Assembly: GCA_048814795.1 (NCBI GenBank)
Contig: CP184673.1
Span: 248,001-312,000, forward strand
Direction: 5' to 3'
Length of the DNA: 64,000 nucleotides
Source: Thermatribacter sp048814795
GTDB lineage: Bacteria; Atribacterota; Atribacteria; Atribacterales; Thermatribacteraceae
The position numbers and the translations under genes are program-made. The notes beneath the pieces are model-generated. The model searched no databases. It was not told where the DNA came from and saw only the letters and a list, made by a program, of their open reading frames with translations. Below are positions 8,590 through 16,596 of this stretch, piece after piece; position 1 is the stretch's first letter; the number at the start of each line of letters is the position of its first letter.

Positions 8590-9675
8590 ATGGCAAAGCT
8601 AACCCTTCGCAATCTGAGCAAACGGTTTGGAAAAATCACCGCGGTTTCCAACCTTTCCCTGCAAGCAGAAAGTGGTGCCATAACTGTCTTGCTGGGACCA
8701 AGCGGTGCTGGAAAAACCACCACCCTGCGCTGCATTGCCGGGCTGGAGCGGCCTGATGGGGGAGAAATTTTCATTGGAGAAGCACTGGTAAATGATCTGC
8801 CACCCCAAAAAAGAGATGTGGCTCTGGTCTTTCAGAACTTTTCCCTTTATCCCCGCTACACCGTATTTGAAAACATAGCCAGTCCCCTGCGTATCCGCAA
8901 CTTAACCAGCTCGGAAATAGAACAAAAAGTGCAGGAAGTAGCCCGAATGCTGCGCATCGACCACCTGCTTGACCGCAAACCCATCCACATAAGCGGGGGA
9001 GAGATGCAACGGGTGGCCATCGCCCGGGCTCTGGTGCGCAATCCCCGGCTTTTTCTACTCGATGAACCTCTGACCAACCTGGACGCTAAAATCAGAGAAA
9101 ACATGCGCACCGAGCTGAAAAGGCTGCAAACTGAAACGGAAGCCACTTTCTTCTATGCCACCCCTGACCAGGCAGAAGCTCTTTCCATGGGTGACCGGAT
9201 AGCGGTTATCAGAGAAGGGCATCTCCTGCAGGTGGGAACTCCCACGGAAATATATCAGCGTCCGGAAAATGTTTTTGTGGCTGATTTTGTGGGCAGCCCT
9301 CCCATGAACTTCCTGCCGGCGGAAGTGAAGGGAGAAAACCTGCTGGATGTCGGACCGGGGATTTTCTCTTTCAACCTCAATCAGGAAAACGCCTCTTCGC
9401 TTAAAAAAGCCACCTCAAACAAAGTTATTCTGGGCATTCGTCCCGAACACATTGAAATCTTACCCCAGCAGGAAGAGGGAAGTTATCCGGCAACTCTTGA
9501 GGTGATCGAACCGCTGGGCACCTATCGGGTCTTTTCCCTGCGTATCGACCGCAGAGTAATCCGGGTGCGCTCGGCGGAAAAGCTTCCCTATCAGCCGGGC
9601 GAAAAGGTTTATTTCCGGTTCGACTCTGCCAAAATCCACCTCTTTGAACCTCATACCGAAAAAAGGATTAATTAA
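8590..9675 (+). CDS. ABC sugar importer ATPase with lost switch histidine
   Basis: Partner ATPase of the preceding gene. Walker A GPSGAGKTTT (residues 36-45), signature ISGGEMQRVAIARAL near 134, Walker B with catalytic Glu (FLLDEPLTNLDAK) and a C-terminal TOBE-type region are intact. The H-loop, however, reads YATPDQAEAL: the switch His is replaced by Pro at about residue 192 (codon CCT). Known heterodimeric ABC proteins often have one degenerate ATP site, so this may be the non-hydrolysing partner. The ATG at 8590 is chosen because GAGGG lies 7 nt upstream; a GTG at 8581 overlaps that site. Confidence 0.92.
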   Translation: MAKLTLRNLSKRFGKITAVSNLSLQAESGAITVLLGPSGAGKTTTLRCIAGLERPDGGEIFIGEALVNDLPPQKRDVALVFQNFSLYPRYTVFENIASPLRIRNLTSSEIEQKVQEVARMLRIDHLLDRKPIHISGGEMQRVAIARALVRNPRLFLLDEPLTNLDAKIRENMRTELKRLQTETEATFFYATPDQAEALSMGDRIAVIREGHLLQVGTPTEIYQRPENVFVADFVGSPPMNFLPAEVKGENLLDVGPGIFSFNLNQENASSLKKATSNKVILGIRPEHIEILPQQEEGSYPATLEVIEPLGTYRVFSLRIDRRVIRVRSAEKLPYQPGEKVYFRFDSAKIHLFEPHTEKRIN

Positions 9676-9696
9676 ATTTTCCCGGAGGTGAAAAAT

Positions 9697-10539
9697 ATGG
9701 GATATGGAGTTAACTTGTTTCTCTGGACAGCAGCCTACACCGACCAAGAAGTGCACCTCATATCCAAAGTAAAAGAACTGGGCTTCTCGGTTGCGGAAAT
9801 ACCTTTTGACCTTCTGGACCAGATAAGCGTTGAAAAAACCGGAAACGCTCTGAAAGAAAACGGCCTCAAAGTCGCTGCCTGTGCTGTGGTTGGAGAAAGA
9901 AGGGATTTAATCAGCGACAGCGCAGAAATCCGTCGGGAAGCCATGGATTATTTCACCCGCTGCATCAAGCTCCTCTCTGCCCTGGGTGGAGAAATCCTCT
10001 GTGGACCCACCTACTCGGCAGTGGGAAAACTCACCGGCACTTCCCGAACCCCTGAAGAATGGAAAAGAGCAGTCAGCGCCCTGCGGGAGCTGGGAAAAAT
10101 AGCCGGGGACTATGGTGTGAAAATCGCCCTGGAGCCTCTTAACCGCTTCGAAACCTACTTTTTGAACACTGCAGAAGACGCGCTGCAGCTGGTCCAGGAA
10201 GTGGGAAGCCCGCAGGTGGGCATTCACTTAGACACCTTTCACATGAACATCGAAGAAAAATCGCTCTATCGGGCCATAAAGACCGCTGGAGATTATCTCT
10301 TTCACGTCCACACCTGTGAAAACGACCGGGGAACCCCAGGTGAGGGCCACGTGGAGTGGGACCAGGTCTTCAAAGCTTTGAAAGAAATCAATTATCAGGG
10401 TGACCTGGTCATTGAGTCTTTTGTGCCCGGCGTCAAAGAAATCGCCCGCGCTGCCTCCATCTGGCGGCCTCTTGCTCCCAGCGCCGACCACATCGCCAGA
10501 GAGGGCCTGGCTTTCCTGAAGAAAAACTGGGAGAGCTAA
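9697..10539 (+). CDS. Sugar epimerase of the D-tagatose/D-psicose 3-epimerase (xylose isomerase-like TIM barrel) family
   Basis: Likely ketose 3-epimerase or related sugar isomerase acting on the imported sugar in the cytoplasm. The metal-site pattern of the family is visible: Glu in ALEPLNRFETYFLN, Asp and His in HLDTFHMNIEE, His in FHVHTCENDRGTPGEGHVEW, and Glu in LVIESFVPG. Length 280 aa is typical. The start is the ATG at 9697 because GGAGGTG lies directly upstream; the GTG at 9688 is part of that site. Last gene of the importer operon, followed by a terminator. Confidence 0.88.
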   Translation: MGYGVNLFLWTAAYTDQEVHLISKVKELGFSVAEIPFDLLDQISVEKTGNALKENGLKVAACAVVGERRDLISDSAEIRREAMDYFTRCIKLLSALGGEILCGPTYSAVGKLTGTSRTPEEWKRAVSALRELGKIAGDYGVKIALEPLNRFETYFLNTAEDALQLVQEVGSPQVGIHLDTFHMNIEEKSLYRAIKTAGDYLFHVHTCENDRGTPGEGHVEWDQVFKALKEINYQGDLVIESFVPGVKEIARAASIWRPLAPSADHIAREGLAFLKKNWES

Positions 10540-10558
10540 AAGCCCCTGACCCCCAAGC

Positions 10559-10580
10559 CCCAGCTAAGCTGGGTTTCTTT
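10559..10580 (+). terminator. Rho-independent terminator after the sugar operon
   Basis: A 6-bp stem (CCCAGC/GCTGGG around TAA) is followed by TTTCTTT, about 20 nt after the epimerase stop. A second GC-rich hairpin (7-bp outer stem CCCGGGG/CCCCGGG, 10581-10613) follows immediately. The rest of the interval to 10743 holds a -10 element for the next gene and no plausible coding sequence. Confidence 0.75.
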
Positions 10581-10710
10581 CCCGGGGACTGTCCTCCCGG
10601 AGGCAGCCCCGGGATAAAATCTCTGTTTCCGGCAAAGTTTTTCATCTCTCAAAAAGTGAACGATTGTTGCCGACCAGAATTTTTTCGGCGCGCTTTTCCC
10701 AAATCCAGGG

Positions 10711-10716
10711 TATAAT
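10711..10716 (+). promoter_or_regulatory. -10 element (TATAAT) upstream of HDOD gene
   Basis: A consensus TATAAT lies 26 nt before the GTG start. No good -35 is present at 16-18 nt spacing, so the assignment rests on the -10 box and position only. Confidence 0.5.
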
Positions 10717-10742
10717 GAGAAAAAAACAGGGGTTTTATCGCG

Positions 10743-11591
10743 GTGAAAAAAATCACTCCCCAGGAGCTGGCCCGAAAAGTTGAAGAGCTGCCGGCGCTTC
10801 CGACGGTGGCATGCAAAGTCATGGAACTTGTGGAAGATCCCCGCACATCAGCACAGGACATAGAAGCGGTGCTCAAAAAAGATCAGAGCCTGACCGCCCA
10901 GGTCCTGCGGCTCGCCAACTCCGCCTTCTACGGAATTCCCCGCCGCATCACCACGGTAGCTGAAGCCACCGTCTTTCTGGGCTTTAAAACCTTAAAAGGC
11001 GTGGTGCTCACTGCCTCATTAAGCGGCATGCTGCAGAGAAAGCTCAGCGGCTATGTTCTGGAGCGGGGAGAACTCTGGAAGCATTCTCTTTCCGTGGCTT
11101 TTTCGGCTCAAACGCTGGCTAAAAAGACCAGATTCCCCCGTCCGGAGGTAGCCTACACCGCGGGCCTGCTGCACGATATCGGCAAGCTCATCCTGGATAC
11201 CTACCTCAAAGCCAGCTACCGGGAAGTTCTGGAACGAGTGGACAGAACAGGCTCCACCTTTCTGGAGGCAGAAGAGGAAATTCTGGGCTTCAACCACGCC
11301 GCAGTGGGTGCCCAGCTAACCGAGCACTGGGGCTTCCCTTCTTCGCTGGTTGAAACCATCGGCTTTCACCACCAGCCAGATCTGGCCACCAAAGATCCCT
11401 CTTTATGTGCCATCGTCCACCTTGCCGACTGGCTGAGCGTGACCCTGGGGATAGGCATGGGGGTGGACGGCTTCCTCTACCGGGTGTCTCCAGAGGCTCT
11501 CGCGGTGCTTTCCCTTGAGAAAGGTTCCTTAGAGGAGCTTATCCTGGAGCTTTATCAGATTTTATCCGACCCCGATCTTTTTTCCCTGTAG
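10743..11591 (+). CDS. HDOD domain signalling protein
   Basis: Single-domain HDOD protein, 282 aa. HDOD proteins are regulatory relatives of HD phosphohydrolases found in signalling, motility and nucleotide second-messenger contexts. The opening LPALPTVACKVMELVEDPRTSA and the motif DQSLTAQVLRLANSAFYG are characteristic. Unusually for HDOD-only proteins an LLHDIGK (HD) motif is retained near residue 143, so hydrolase activity cannot be excluded. GTG start at 10743 with AGGGG about 10 nt upstream. It is monocistronic; no receiver, GGDEF or EAL partner is adjacent. Confidence 0.88.
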   Translation: MKKITPQELARKVEELPALPTVACKVMELVEDPRTSAQDIEAVLKKDQSLTAQVLRLANSAFYGIPRRITTVAEATVFLGFKTLKGVVLTASLSGMLQRKLSGYVLERGELWKHSLSVAFSAQTLAKKTRFPRPEVAYTAGLLHDIGKLILDTYLKASYREVLERVDRTGSTFLEAEEEILGFNHAAVGAQLTEHWGFPSSLVETIGFHHQPDLATKDPSLCAIVHLADWLSVTLGIGMGVDGFLYRVSPEALAVLSLEKGSLEELILELYQILSDPDLFSL

Positions 11592-11660
11592 CAAAAACCT
11601 GGGAAATTTCTATCCAAAATAAAAATCTTTCTGAAACTTTCCTTTTTACTTTGCGTAGTA

Positions 11661-11850
11661 TATAATGAGCGTTGTCGGGGAAGGAAGTGTCGGCTTCGAA
11701 CTCCCTGAGGTCGAGAGGGAGAAAGTGAGGGAAAATCGGGACCCTTGCCCTTCGAAGAGAGGAGCTTCCGGAAGCGGGCGAAACCAGGAAAAGCCCCTTC
11801 TAAAACCCGGCTAAACCAGAAAAACCTTAAAAATAGAAGGAGGTAGAAAA
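11661..11850 (+). ncRNA. Structured 5' leader RNA of unknown class, with -10 element
   Basis: A TATAAT at 11661-11666 is followed by about 180 nt of non-coding, GC-rich sequence before the lipoprotein gene. Visible pairings: CTTCGAA (11694-11700) with TTCGAAG (11752-11758), CTCCCT with AGGGAG just inside it, a GCTTCCGGAAGC palindromic hairpin near 11764, and GGGC with GCCC around 11776-11795. A purine-rich ribosome-binding site (AAGGAGGT) follows near 11837. I compared it by eye with c-di-GMP, SAM, TPP, FMN, cobalamin, lysine and fluoride riboswitch cores and none fitted. Confidence 0.5.
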
Positions 11851-11854
11851 CAAG

Positions 11855-12655
11855 ATGAAGAAAAGCTTATGGTTGCTTTTAGTGGTCGCTGCCCTGATTG
11901 CTGTCTTTGCCGTGGCCGGTTGTATGCAGGGAACCACTCCTGAAGAGCCAACCACACCTGAAGAACCCACTACACCCACTCCAACTGATTACTGCCCGAC
12001 TACGGTCACTACTTCTTGGCAGAAGATTTATGCTGATCCAACCGTGCAAGAAGATCAGTTCAAGATTTATATTACTTTTGATCAGCCCATCTGGGTTCAG
12101 GACCTTGCCTGCTTCCAAAACACAAGCAACTGGACTGTAAACGTAAAAAGATACGTCCCCTACAGAAGATGGAGTACTGATTATGGCACTTGGGTTGACA
12201 AGGTTTACAACGCAGCTACTTCAACCGAATATCTGACGGCCACTATTACCAAGGTCGAACTCCAGAGCAACAACAAAACTGTGGTTTTGACTGGATACGT
12301 GCTGGATGAGGGAACTGCGGACGCAAACGCTACAGATGATATTGACCAAGGCGTGGGCGGGCAGTTTTACGGTTTGATCTGTTCCGCTACAGATTACACC
12401 GATTATATCACCGAGTTTGACGGAACTGCTGGCACCACCAATGATATTGCTGAAACTACGGGTACCAAATATGCTGATGTGATTTCCTGGAAATACACCG
12501 GCACCAATACCTGCGGTGTGATTTACGATGCACAGGGCAATGCTTGCACCGATCTCTGCACGATTTCCGGCGAGCTCTGCTGCCAGGTCGAGTACTGCGA
12601 AGAGTGTGAAACCACAACCAACAACTGCCCGATCGGCGGAATCTGCGTGCAGTAA
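11855..12655 (+). CDS. Predicted secreted lipoprotein with Pro-Thr linker and Cys-rich tail, unknown function
   Basis: No family recognised. The N-terminus is a lipoprotein signal (MKKSLWLLL, hydrophobic core, lipobox VAGC with Cys at residue 23). Then come tandem Thr-Pro-Glu-Glu-Pro repeats (residues 28-43), a Thr-, Asn- and Tyr-rich domain of about 170 aa that looks like a beta-sandwich, and a C-terminal segment with about ten Cys residues (ACTDLCTISGELCCQVEYC and following). Strong AAGGAGGT site 11 nt before the ATG. The structured leader, strong site and own terminator suggest a well-expressed, separately regulated surface protein. Confidence 0.8.
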   Translation: MKKSLWLLLVVAALIAVFAVAGCMQGTTPEEPTTPEEPTTPTPTDYCPTTVTTSWQKIYADPTVQEDQFKIYITFDQPIWVQDLACFQNTSNWTVNVKRYVPYRRWSTDYGTWVDKVYNAATSTEYLTATITKVELQSNNKTVVLTGYVLDEGTADANATDDIDQGVGGQFYGLICSATDYTDYITEFDGTAGTTNDIAETTGTKYADVISWKYTGTNTCGVIYDAQGNACTDLCTISGELCCQVEYCEECETTTNNCPIGGICVQ

Positions 12656-12666
12656 GTTTTAGCTTT

Positions 12667-12705
12667 AACTAAAAAGCCCTGCCGCTTGGCAGGGCTTTTT
12701 TAGTT
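12667..12705 (+). terminator. Strong rho-independent terminator after lipoprotein gene
   Basis: A stem of about 17 bp (arms centred on AAAAAGCCCTGCC and GGCAGGGCTTTTTT, loop GCTT) begins 12 nt after the stop. A-rich on the left and T-rich on the right, so it can act in both directions. Confidence 0.9.
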
Positions 12706-12775
12706 GGGAACTCCACATCCTTTCTCTCAAGCGCAGGAACCAAAAAGAAGGGTCTGGCTCGCACCACAAAAAGAT

Positions 12776-12806
12776 TTAAAAAACCCGGTTACCTCCTTAA
12801 CCCGGG
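12776..12806 (-). terminator. Rho-independent terminator for the minus-strand ECF gene
   Basis: Read on the minus strand: an 8-9 bp stem (CCCGGGTTA/TAACCGGG), loop AGGAGG, then a TTTTTT tract. It lies about 55 nt beyond the stop of the ECF-type gene and ends the minus-strand unit. Confidence 0.8.
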
Positions 12807-12861
12807 CTGGGGTATCTGGCAGGCCATCCCTCCTTTTCTCAGAACTTTTCCTCGCAGTTGC

Positions 12862-13368
12862 CTAACTCCGCCCAAGCGCCCTCTTCACCGCTTTCCCAAT
12901 CAAAAGAGCAATTGCCCCTCCGGCAAGGGCGGTTAGAAGCTGGGGAATTTGCATGGCCTGAGCCACCCGGGGCGGCACTTCCACCAGATAGCGCACTGCC
13001 TGAGAAAGGAGCAGGTACTTGCCAGACGCCGCTAAGACCAGCGCTAAAACGTTCAGCCAGAGAACCTCCCTCTTCCGGGTTATCAGGGAAAAAATGATCA
13101 CCAGAAGCGCATTACCCAGCATTATGAAGGGCACCATGGGGGCAAGGGGAGGAGGCAAAATCCCCCGCAAAAGAGCAATCCAGGGGGTTAAAAGCCCAAT
13201 CACCACACCACTTCCCATGCCCACCAGCAAAGAAGCAAGAAGTAAAAAAGCGTTGACCAGAGGGCCGGTGAACCACTGGGGCAATCCCAGAAACTGCACC
13301 GCTAAGGTCAGAGCAAGGAGCACCGCAGTGCGGGTTAGCCACAAAAGCCAGCCTTGAGAATTCTTCAG
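12862..13368 (-). CDS. ECF-transporter S-component-like membrane protein
   Basis: Small very hydrophobic protein (about 168 aa) with five or six predicted helices and the pattern of ECF-type vitamin/cofactor substrate-binding (S) components: LGLPQWFTGPLVNAFLLLASLLVGMGSGVVIG and IPQLLTALAGG. Substrate unknown; no EcfA/EcfT genes nearby, so it would share a common energising module. Start is uncertain. A TTG at 13344 has only a weak site, while a CTG at 13368 lies 5 nt after a perfect GGAGG and adds the natural-looking N-terminus MKNSQGWL. I chose the CTG tentatively. Confidence 0.7.
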   Translation of the reverse strand: MKNSQGWLLWLTRTAVLLALTLAVQFLGLPQWFTGPLVNAFLLLASLLVGMGSGVVIGLLTPWIALLRGILPPPLAPMVPFIMLGNALLVIIFSLITRKREVLWLNVLALVLAASGKYLLLSQAVRYLVEVPPRVAQAMQIPQLLTALAGGAIALLIGKAVKRALGRS

Positions 13369-13408
13369 GTTCTCCTCCCTCCTCCCGCAAGGCTAATCTG
13401 GGAGCTCA

Positions 13409-13501
13409 TCAGGCATTCTTTTTTTTCCTGGGGCGGTATTTGCCGTAAGTACCCAGAAAAATTTTACCTCTTCTGGTTCTGCGATCGCCCTTTCCCATCA
13501 T
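13409..13501 (-). CDS. 30S ribosomal protein bTHX (Thx/S31e-like), 30 aa
   Basis: A very short gene encoding a highly basic 30-residue peptide that begins MMGKGDRRTRRGKIF and ends YRPRKKKNA. The GKGDxxTRRGKI..GTYGKYRP pattern is that of Thermus ribosomal protein THX, which fills a cavity in the 30S head. AAGGGGG lies just upstream of two consecutive ATG codons (13501 and 13498); either could be the start. It lies between the ECF-type gene and lemA on the same strand. THX was first seen in thermophiles and is patchily distributed. Confidence 0.88.
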   Translation of the reverse strand: MMGKGDRRTRRGKIFLGTYGKYRPRKKKNA

Positions 13502-13570
13502 CAATCCCCCTTTACTCTGGTGTTTTTCGGCACTAAATAGTATAGCAACTCCCGCCCCGCAAAGCAAAGT

Positions 13571-14122
13571 TCAAAACTGCACCCGGACCGGCTCTCTCCC
13601 TTCTCCTTCCACCTCAAAGTATTCCTTTTTAGCAAAACCCAGAGAGCGGGCAAAAAGGTTGGCCGGAAACTTCTCAATGGTGGTGTTGTAGCGGAAAACG
13701 GTGTCGTTGTAAAACTGGCGGGCGTAAGCAATCTTATCTTCAGTCTGGGCAAGCTGCTCCTGCAGGTTCTGGAAGTTTTCGCTTGCCCGCAGCGTCGGAT
13801 AAGCCTCGGCCACCGCAAATAGCTGCCGCAGAGCCTGGGTGAGCTGCCCCTCTGCTGCTCCCTTCTCCCCGGGGCTCTGCGCAGAAATTGCCGCCTGACG
13901 TGCCCGGGCCACATTTTCGAAGACCTCCCGCTCGTGAGCGGCATAGCCCTTGACCGTCTCCACCAGATTGGGAACGAGGTCGTAGCGCCTGCGCAGCTGC
14001 ACATCCACCTGCGCCCAGGCGTTCTCAACCCGGTTGCGGAAAGTGATCAGGCGGTTGTAGAGGACTATGAGGTACAATCCTGCGATGATTAAAATACCCA
14101 GAATAACCCAGCCCATGAACAT
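13571..14122 (-). CDS. LemA family membrane-anchored protein
   Basis: 183-aa LemA protein: one N-terminal transmembrane helix (GWVILGILIIAGLYLIVLYNRLI) followed by a long helical domain with the signatures NRVENAWAQVDVQLRRRYDLVPNLV and YNDTVFRYNTTIEKFPANL. The molecular role of LemA is unclear; it commonly pairs with TPM- or DUF2207-type membrane proteins in envelope processes. That is the arrangement here: the upstream minus-strand neighbour is a DUF2207 protein, ending 33 nt before this start. Confidence 0.94.
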   Translation of the reverse strand: MFMGWVILGILIIAGLYLIVLYNRLITFRNRVENAWAQVDVQLRRRYDLVPNLVETVKGYAAHEREVFENVARARQAAISAQSPGEKGAAEGQLTQALRQLFAVAEAYPTLRASENFQNLQEQLAQTEDKIAYARQFYNDTVFRYNTTIEKFPANLFARSLGFAKKEYFEVEGEGREPVRVQF

Positions 14123-14154
14123 CCCACCTCCTTCTCAATTGGCAATCAAAGCTT

Positions 14155-15990
14155 CTAACCGGCACTGGATGAGCCGCCTCCACCGCCACCGCCTCCGCCA
14201 CCTGAAAAGCCTCCTCCCACTGAGGAAGAAGAGCTCAGCGCCTGACGCAGATTGGCCAGATTTTCCATGCGGCGGGAGAGAGCATCCAGGCCAGAGAGGG
14301 TATCCAGCGCAGCCAGGCCAAAAGCTGCACCGTGCACCGGAGAGTACCAGGCAGGTATCACCAGGTCGCGGTGAGTTTCCTCAGCATAGCGCCGCAGGTT
14401 TTTGAGGAGCTTTTCAGCCACCCCCAGCACCACCGCATAGACCAGGTAGCGGTCCCAGATTTCAAGCAGGGTGGGTGGAGCCTCACGCATCAGGGAAAAG
14501 TCGCTGAGGAATTTTCGAAAAGCCATGAAGCGCCGAAACATGAGTGCAGCTTCCCTGCTCCACCTGCGCAAAGCCCTTTGCCCCAAAAGAGCCAGAAAGA
14601 AAGCCAGAATCAAAAAGGGCACTCCCAGAAAAACAAGCGGAGAAGCCGCAGCCAGCGCAATGAGCAGAAAGATGCCTCCTATGAAATAGGCCACACCCAG
14701 GACCGTAAAGAGGTTTTTCTTTTTCTCAGAGAGGGGATCCAGGATTTTGAAATAGCGCTTCTCAAATTCTTTCCGCAAGTCCCTGCCCCAGTCTCCAAGA
14801 AAGCGCAGGAAGTTGCTGCGGTTAGCCTGCATTTTCTTACCCCATTCTTCGATATCGAGGGTGGAGACTTCCTCTCCATCCTTGCTGATCTCAAAGAGAA
14901 GTTCCAGCACCCTCAATTCAAAAAGGTTAAGTTCTGCTGATACAGTTTTCCGATCCCGAGCCCGGTCGGCAAAGCGGAAGACCAGGTATTCTCTTTTTCT
15001 GAGCAGGCCTTTGCGCTCTTCTTCCCGCACGCTGAGAAACCTTCGCCGGGCAAGTTCCAGAATGGTGGCCAGAAAAGCGCGACTGAGCAGGGAATTATCT
15101 AAGGTCTGGCTTAAAGCAACTCCCAGAAAGCAGGGAGAAATGTCAAGCGGTGGCTCCTGCTCGTATTCTCTCTGGTAGTCAAGCCGGGGTTCCCTGCCAT
15201 AGCGAAAATAATAGACCACAAAGAGCAAAAGGTAGAAAATTCCAAAACCGACCAGCAAAAAAGTGGCCACCACACCCCACAGATAAGCCCGCAACTCTCC
15301 CGAGGCAAAACGCCGCTCCTCTTCAAGAATCTTTTCATAGCGCTCCTGGGGAAGGGGAGAAACTGCGCTGAACACGGAAGGGCTGCTCAAAAGGCGCGCC
15401 TCCACAAAGCTATCGGCAGGAATGTTCTGCAAGCGGAAGCGCACCGTGCGCCGGTCCTCAGAAAAGGTCATCTCCCCGGGTGGAGCCATGCTGTGCACGA
15501 AGAGCTTGAAAAGCTCCGGGCTGGGCCGGGGAAGGGTAAAGGTGCTCTCCAGCTCCGAAATCGCCGCGTGCTGGTCTTCAATCACCTTCCAGTAAAACTG
15601 GGCCACATCCTGATAGCGCTCCACGGCTCCCTTGAGAAGATACTTGATGCGAAAGACACGGGTTTCATCCTGCGCCTGGTACCTCCAGCGCACAGCCACC
15701 GCCTCTGCATCCCTCAGGACTTCATGGGGAAGGGGTTCTCCGCTCTCTGCGTCCCATACCCCCTCAAACTGGATATCCTCCGCGCCTTTGCGCAAAATGC
15801 GCAGCTCGGCCCAGGAAAAGCTCCCCTCAAAAGAAAAATAGCGCTCCTCGCTCACCTCCACATCGCCGTTTTCAAGCAGCAGAAAAGACTGCACGATGCG
15901 GGGGTGGTAGTAGCTTTTAGCGTGAGCACCAGCGGCAAAAAGAAAAACCAGAAGCAGAAGAAAAGCCAGAACCCAGCCTGAACGTTTCAT
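14155..15990 (-). CDS. DUF2207 domain membrane protein with glycine-rich C-terminus
   Basis: 611-aa envelope protein. A signal/anchor helix (VLAFLLLLVFLFAAGAHA) precedes an extracytoplasmic DUF2207-like domain (residues about 30-230). Then come a transmembrane helix (VVATFLLVGFGIFYLLLFVVYY), a cytoplasmic-type domain, two more helices near 425-470 and a tail of Ser and Gly runs. GGGAGGGGG before the ATG at 15990 supports this start over one 14 codons upstream. Function unknown; it is a regular neighbour of LemA and probably acts with it. Confidence 0.9.
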   Translation of the reverse strand: MKRSGWVLAFLLLLVFLFAAGAHAKSYYHPRIVQSFLLLENGDVEVSEERYFSFEGSFSWAELRILRKGAEDIQFEGVWDAESGEPLPHEVLRDAEAVAVRWRYQAQDETRVFRIKYLLKGAVERYQDVAQFYWKVIEDQHAAISELESTFTLPRPSPELFKLFVHSMAPPGEMTFSEDRRTVRFRLQNIPADSFVEARLLSSPSVFSAVSPLPQERYEKILEEERRFASGELRAYLWGVVATFLLVGFGIFYLLLFVVYYFRYGREPRLDYQREYEQEPPLDISPCFLGVALSQTLDNSLLSRAFLATILELARRRFLSVREEERKGLLRKREYLVFRFADRARDRKTVSAELNLFELRVLELLFEISKDGEEVSTLDIEEWGKKMQANRSNFLRFLGDWGRDLRKEFEKRYFKILDPLSEKKKNLFTVLGVAYFIGGIFLLIALAAASPLVFLGVPFLILAFFLALLGQRALRRWSREAALMFRRFMAFRKFLSDFSLMREAPPTLLEIWDRYLVYAVVLGVAEKLLKNLRRYAEETHRDLVIPAWYSPVHGAAFGLAALDTLSGLDALSRRMENLANLRQALSSSSSVGGGFSGGGGGGGGGGSSSAG

Positions 15991-16167
15991 TGTTCCCCCC
16001 CTCCCTCGCTTAAACTGCCTATAACATAGCAAAAAGCAGTGCTTTAAACAAGCTGGATTTTTGAAAAAGAGAGGGTTCTTTTAGAAAATTCCAGAGGAAA
16101 GGCAAGAGTGCCGGTGGTCTCATGCTGGAGGGTGCTCTCCAGGGCGTATCCAGGAGAAACAGCTACC

Positions 16168-16596
16168 TCAACATCCTTTCTTCATGTACTTCAGCACCAG
16201 ACCTACGAAGCGGTTGAAATCTGAAAGCTCGTTTGCGGCTATTTCATACACTCTTTCTGAAGATAGTTCCTGATAACCGCGAACCACCTTATTTCTAAAC
16301 CCGATCATTTGGCTGAAAGTTAAAAAATCTTTTTCAGTTATCAGGTTGTTTTCAAGAAGAATACCAAGGCCGTCTCTTGCATCAATCGGGGCTTTCTTAA
16401 AGTGCTTTGCGCAAATATGGTAAATGATACCAATCATAGCCTCGATGGCAACCTGAAGAGAGTACTTGAGGCCTTTGATCAGCCAGGGGTCACTCAAAAT
16501 TTCTTTCCTGCTTTTGCTTCGTATCAAAGATTCTATTTCATGGACCTGTTCTCTGATAAAAGCTATCTTTTTAGCAACAACTTCCTTTTCTGGCAT
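16168..16596 (-). CDS. hepT: HepT-like HEPN protein (toxin-type) with catalytic His replaced
   Basis: 142-aa all-helical protein of the HepT/DUF86 family, the HEPN RNase partner of MntA. The family motif R-X4-H-X-Y reads RNKVVRGY at residues 101-108. Arg101 and Tyr108 (the residue adenylylated by MntA in studied systems) are present, but the catalytic His is Arg106 (codon CGC where CAC would encode His, at 16279-16281). Overlaps the mntA-like gene by 1 nt. Ribonuclease activity is therefore doubtful, and the pair may be a decayed or repurposed toxin-antitoxin module. Confidence 0.85.
   Translation of the reverse strand: MPEKEVVAKKIAFIREQVHEIESLIRSKSRKEILSDPWLIKGLKYSLQVAIEAMIGIIYHICAKHFKKAPIDARDGLGILLENNLITEKDFLTFSQMIGFRNKVVRGYQELSSERVYEIAANELSDFNRFVGLVLKYMKKGC

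Noticed and set aside
11661..11850. Known riboswitch class for the lipoprotein leader
   Set aside because: I compared it by eye with c-di-GMP-I, SAM-I, TPP, FMN, cobalamin, lysine and fluoride consensus cores, and with the 4.5S and RNase P cores; no conserved core matched, so it is left as unknown.
12858..13357. Plus-strand frames opposite the ECF-type gene
   Set aside because: Pro- and Arg-rich translations without motifs. The minus-strand protein has a convincing membrane topology and a terminator in the right place.
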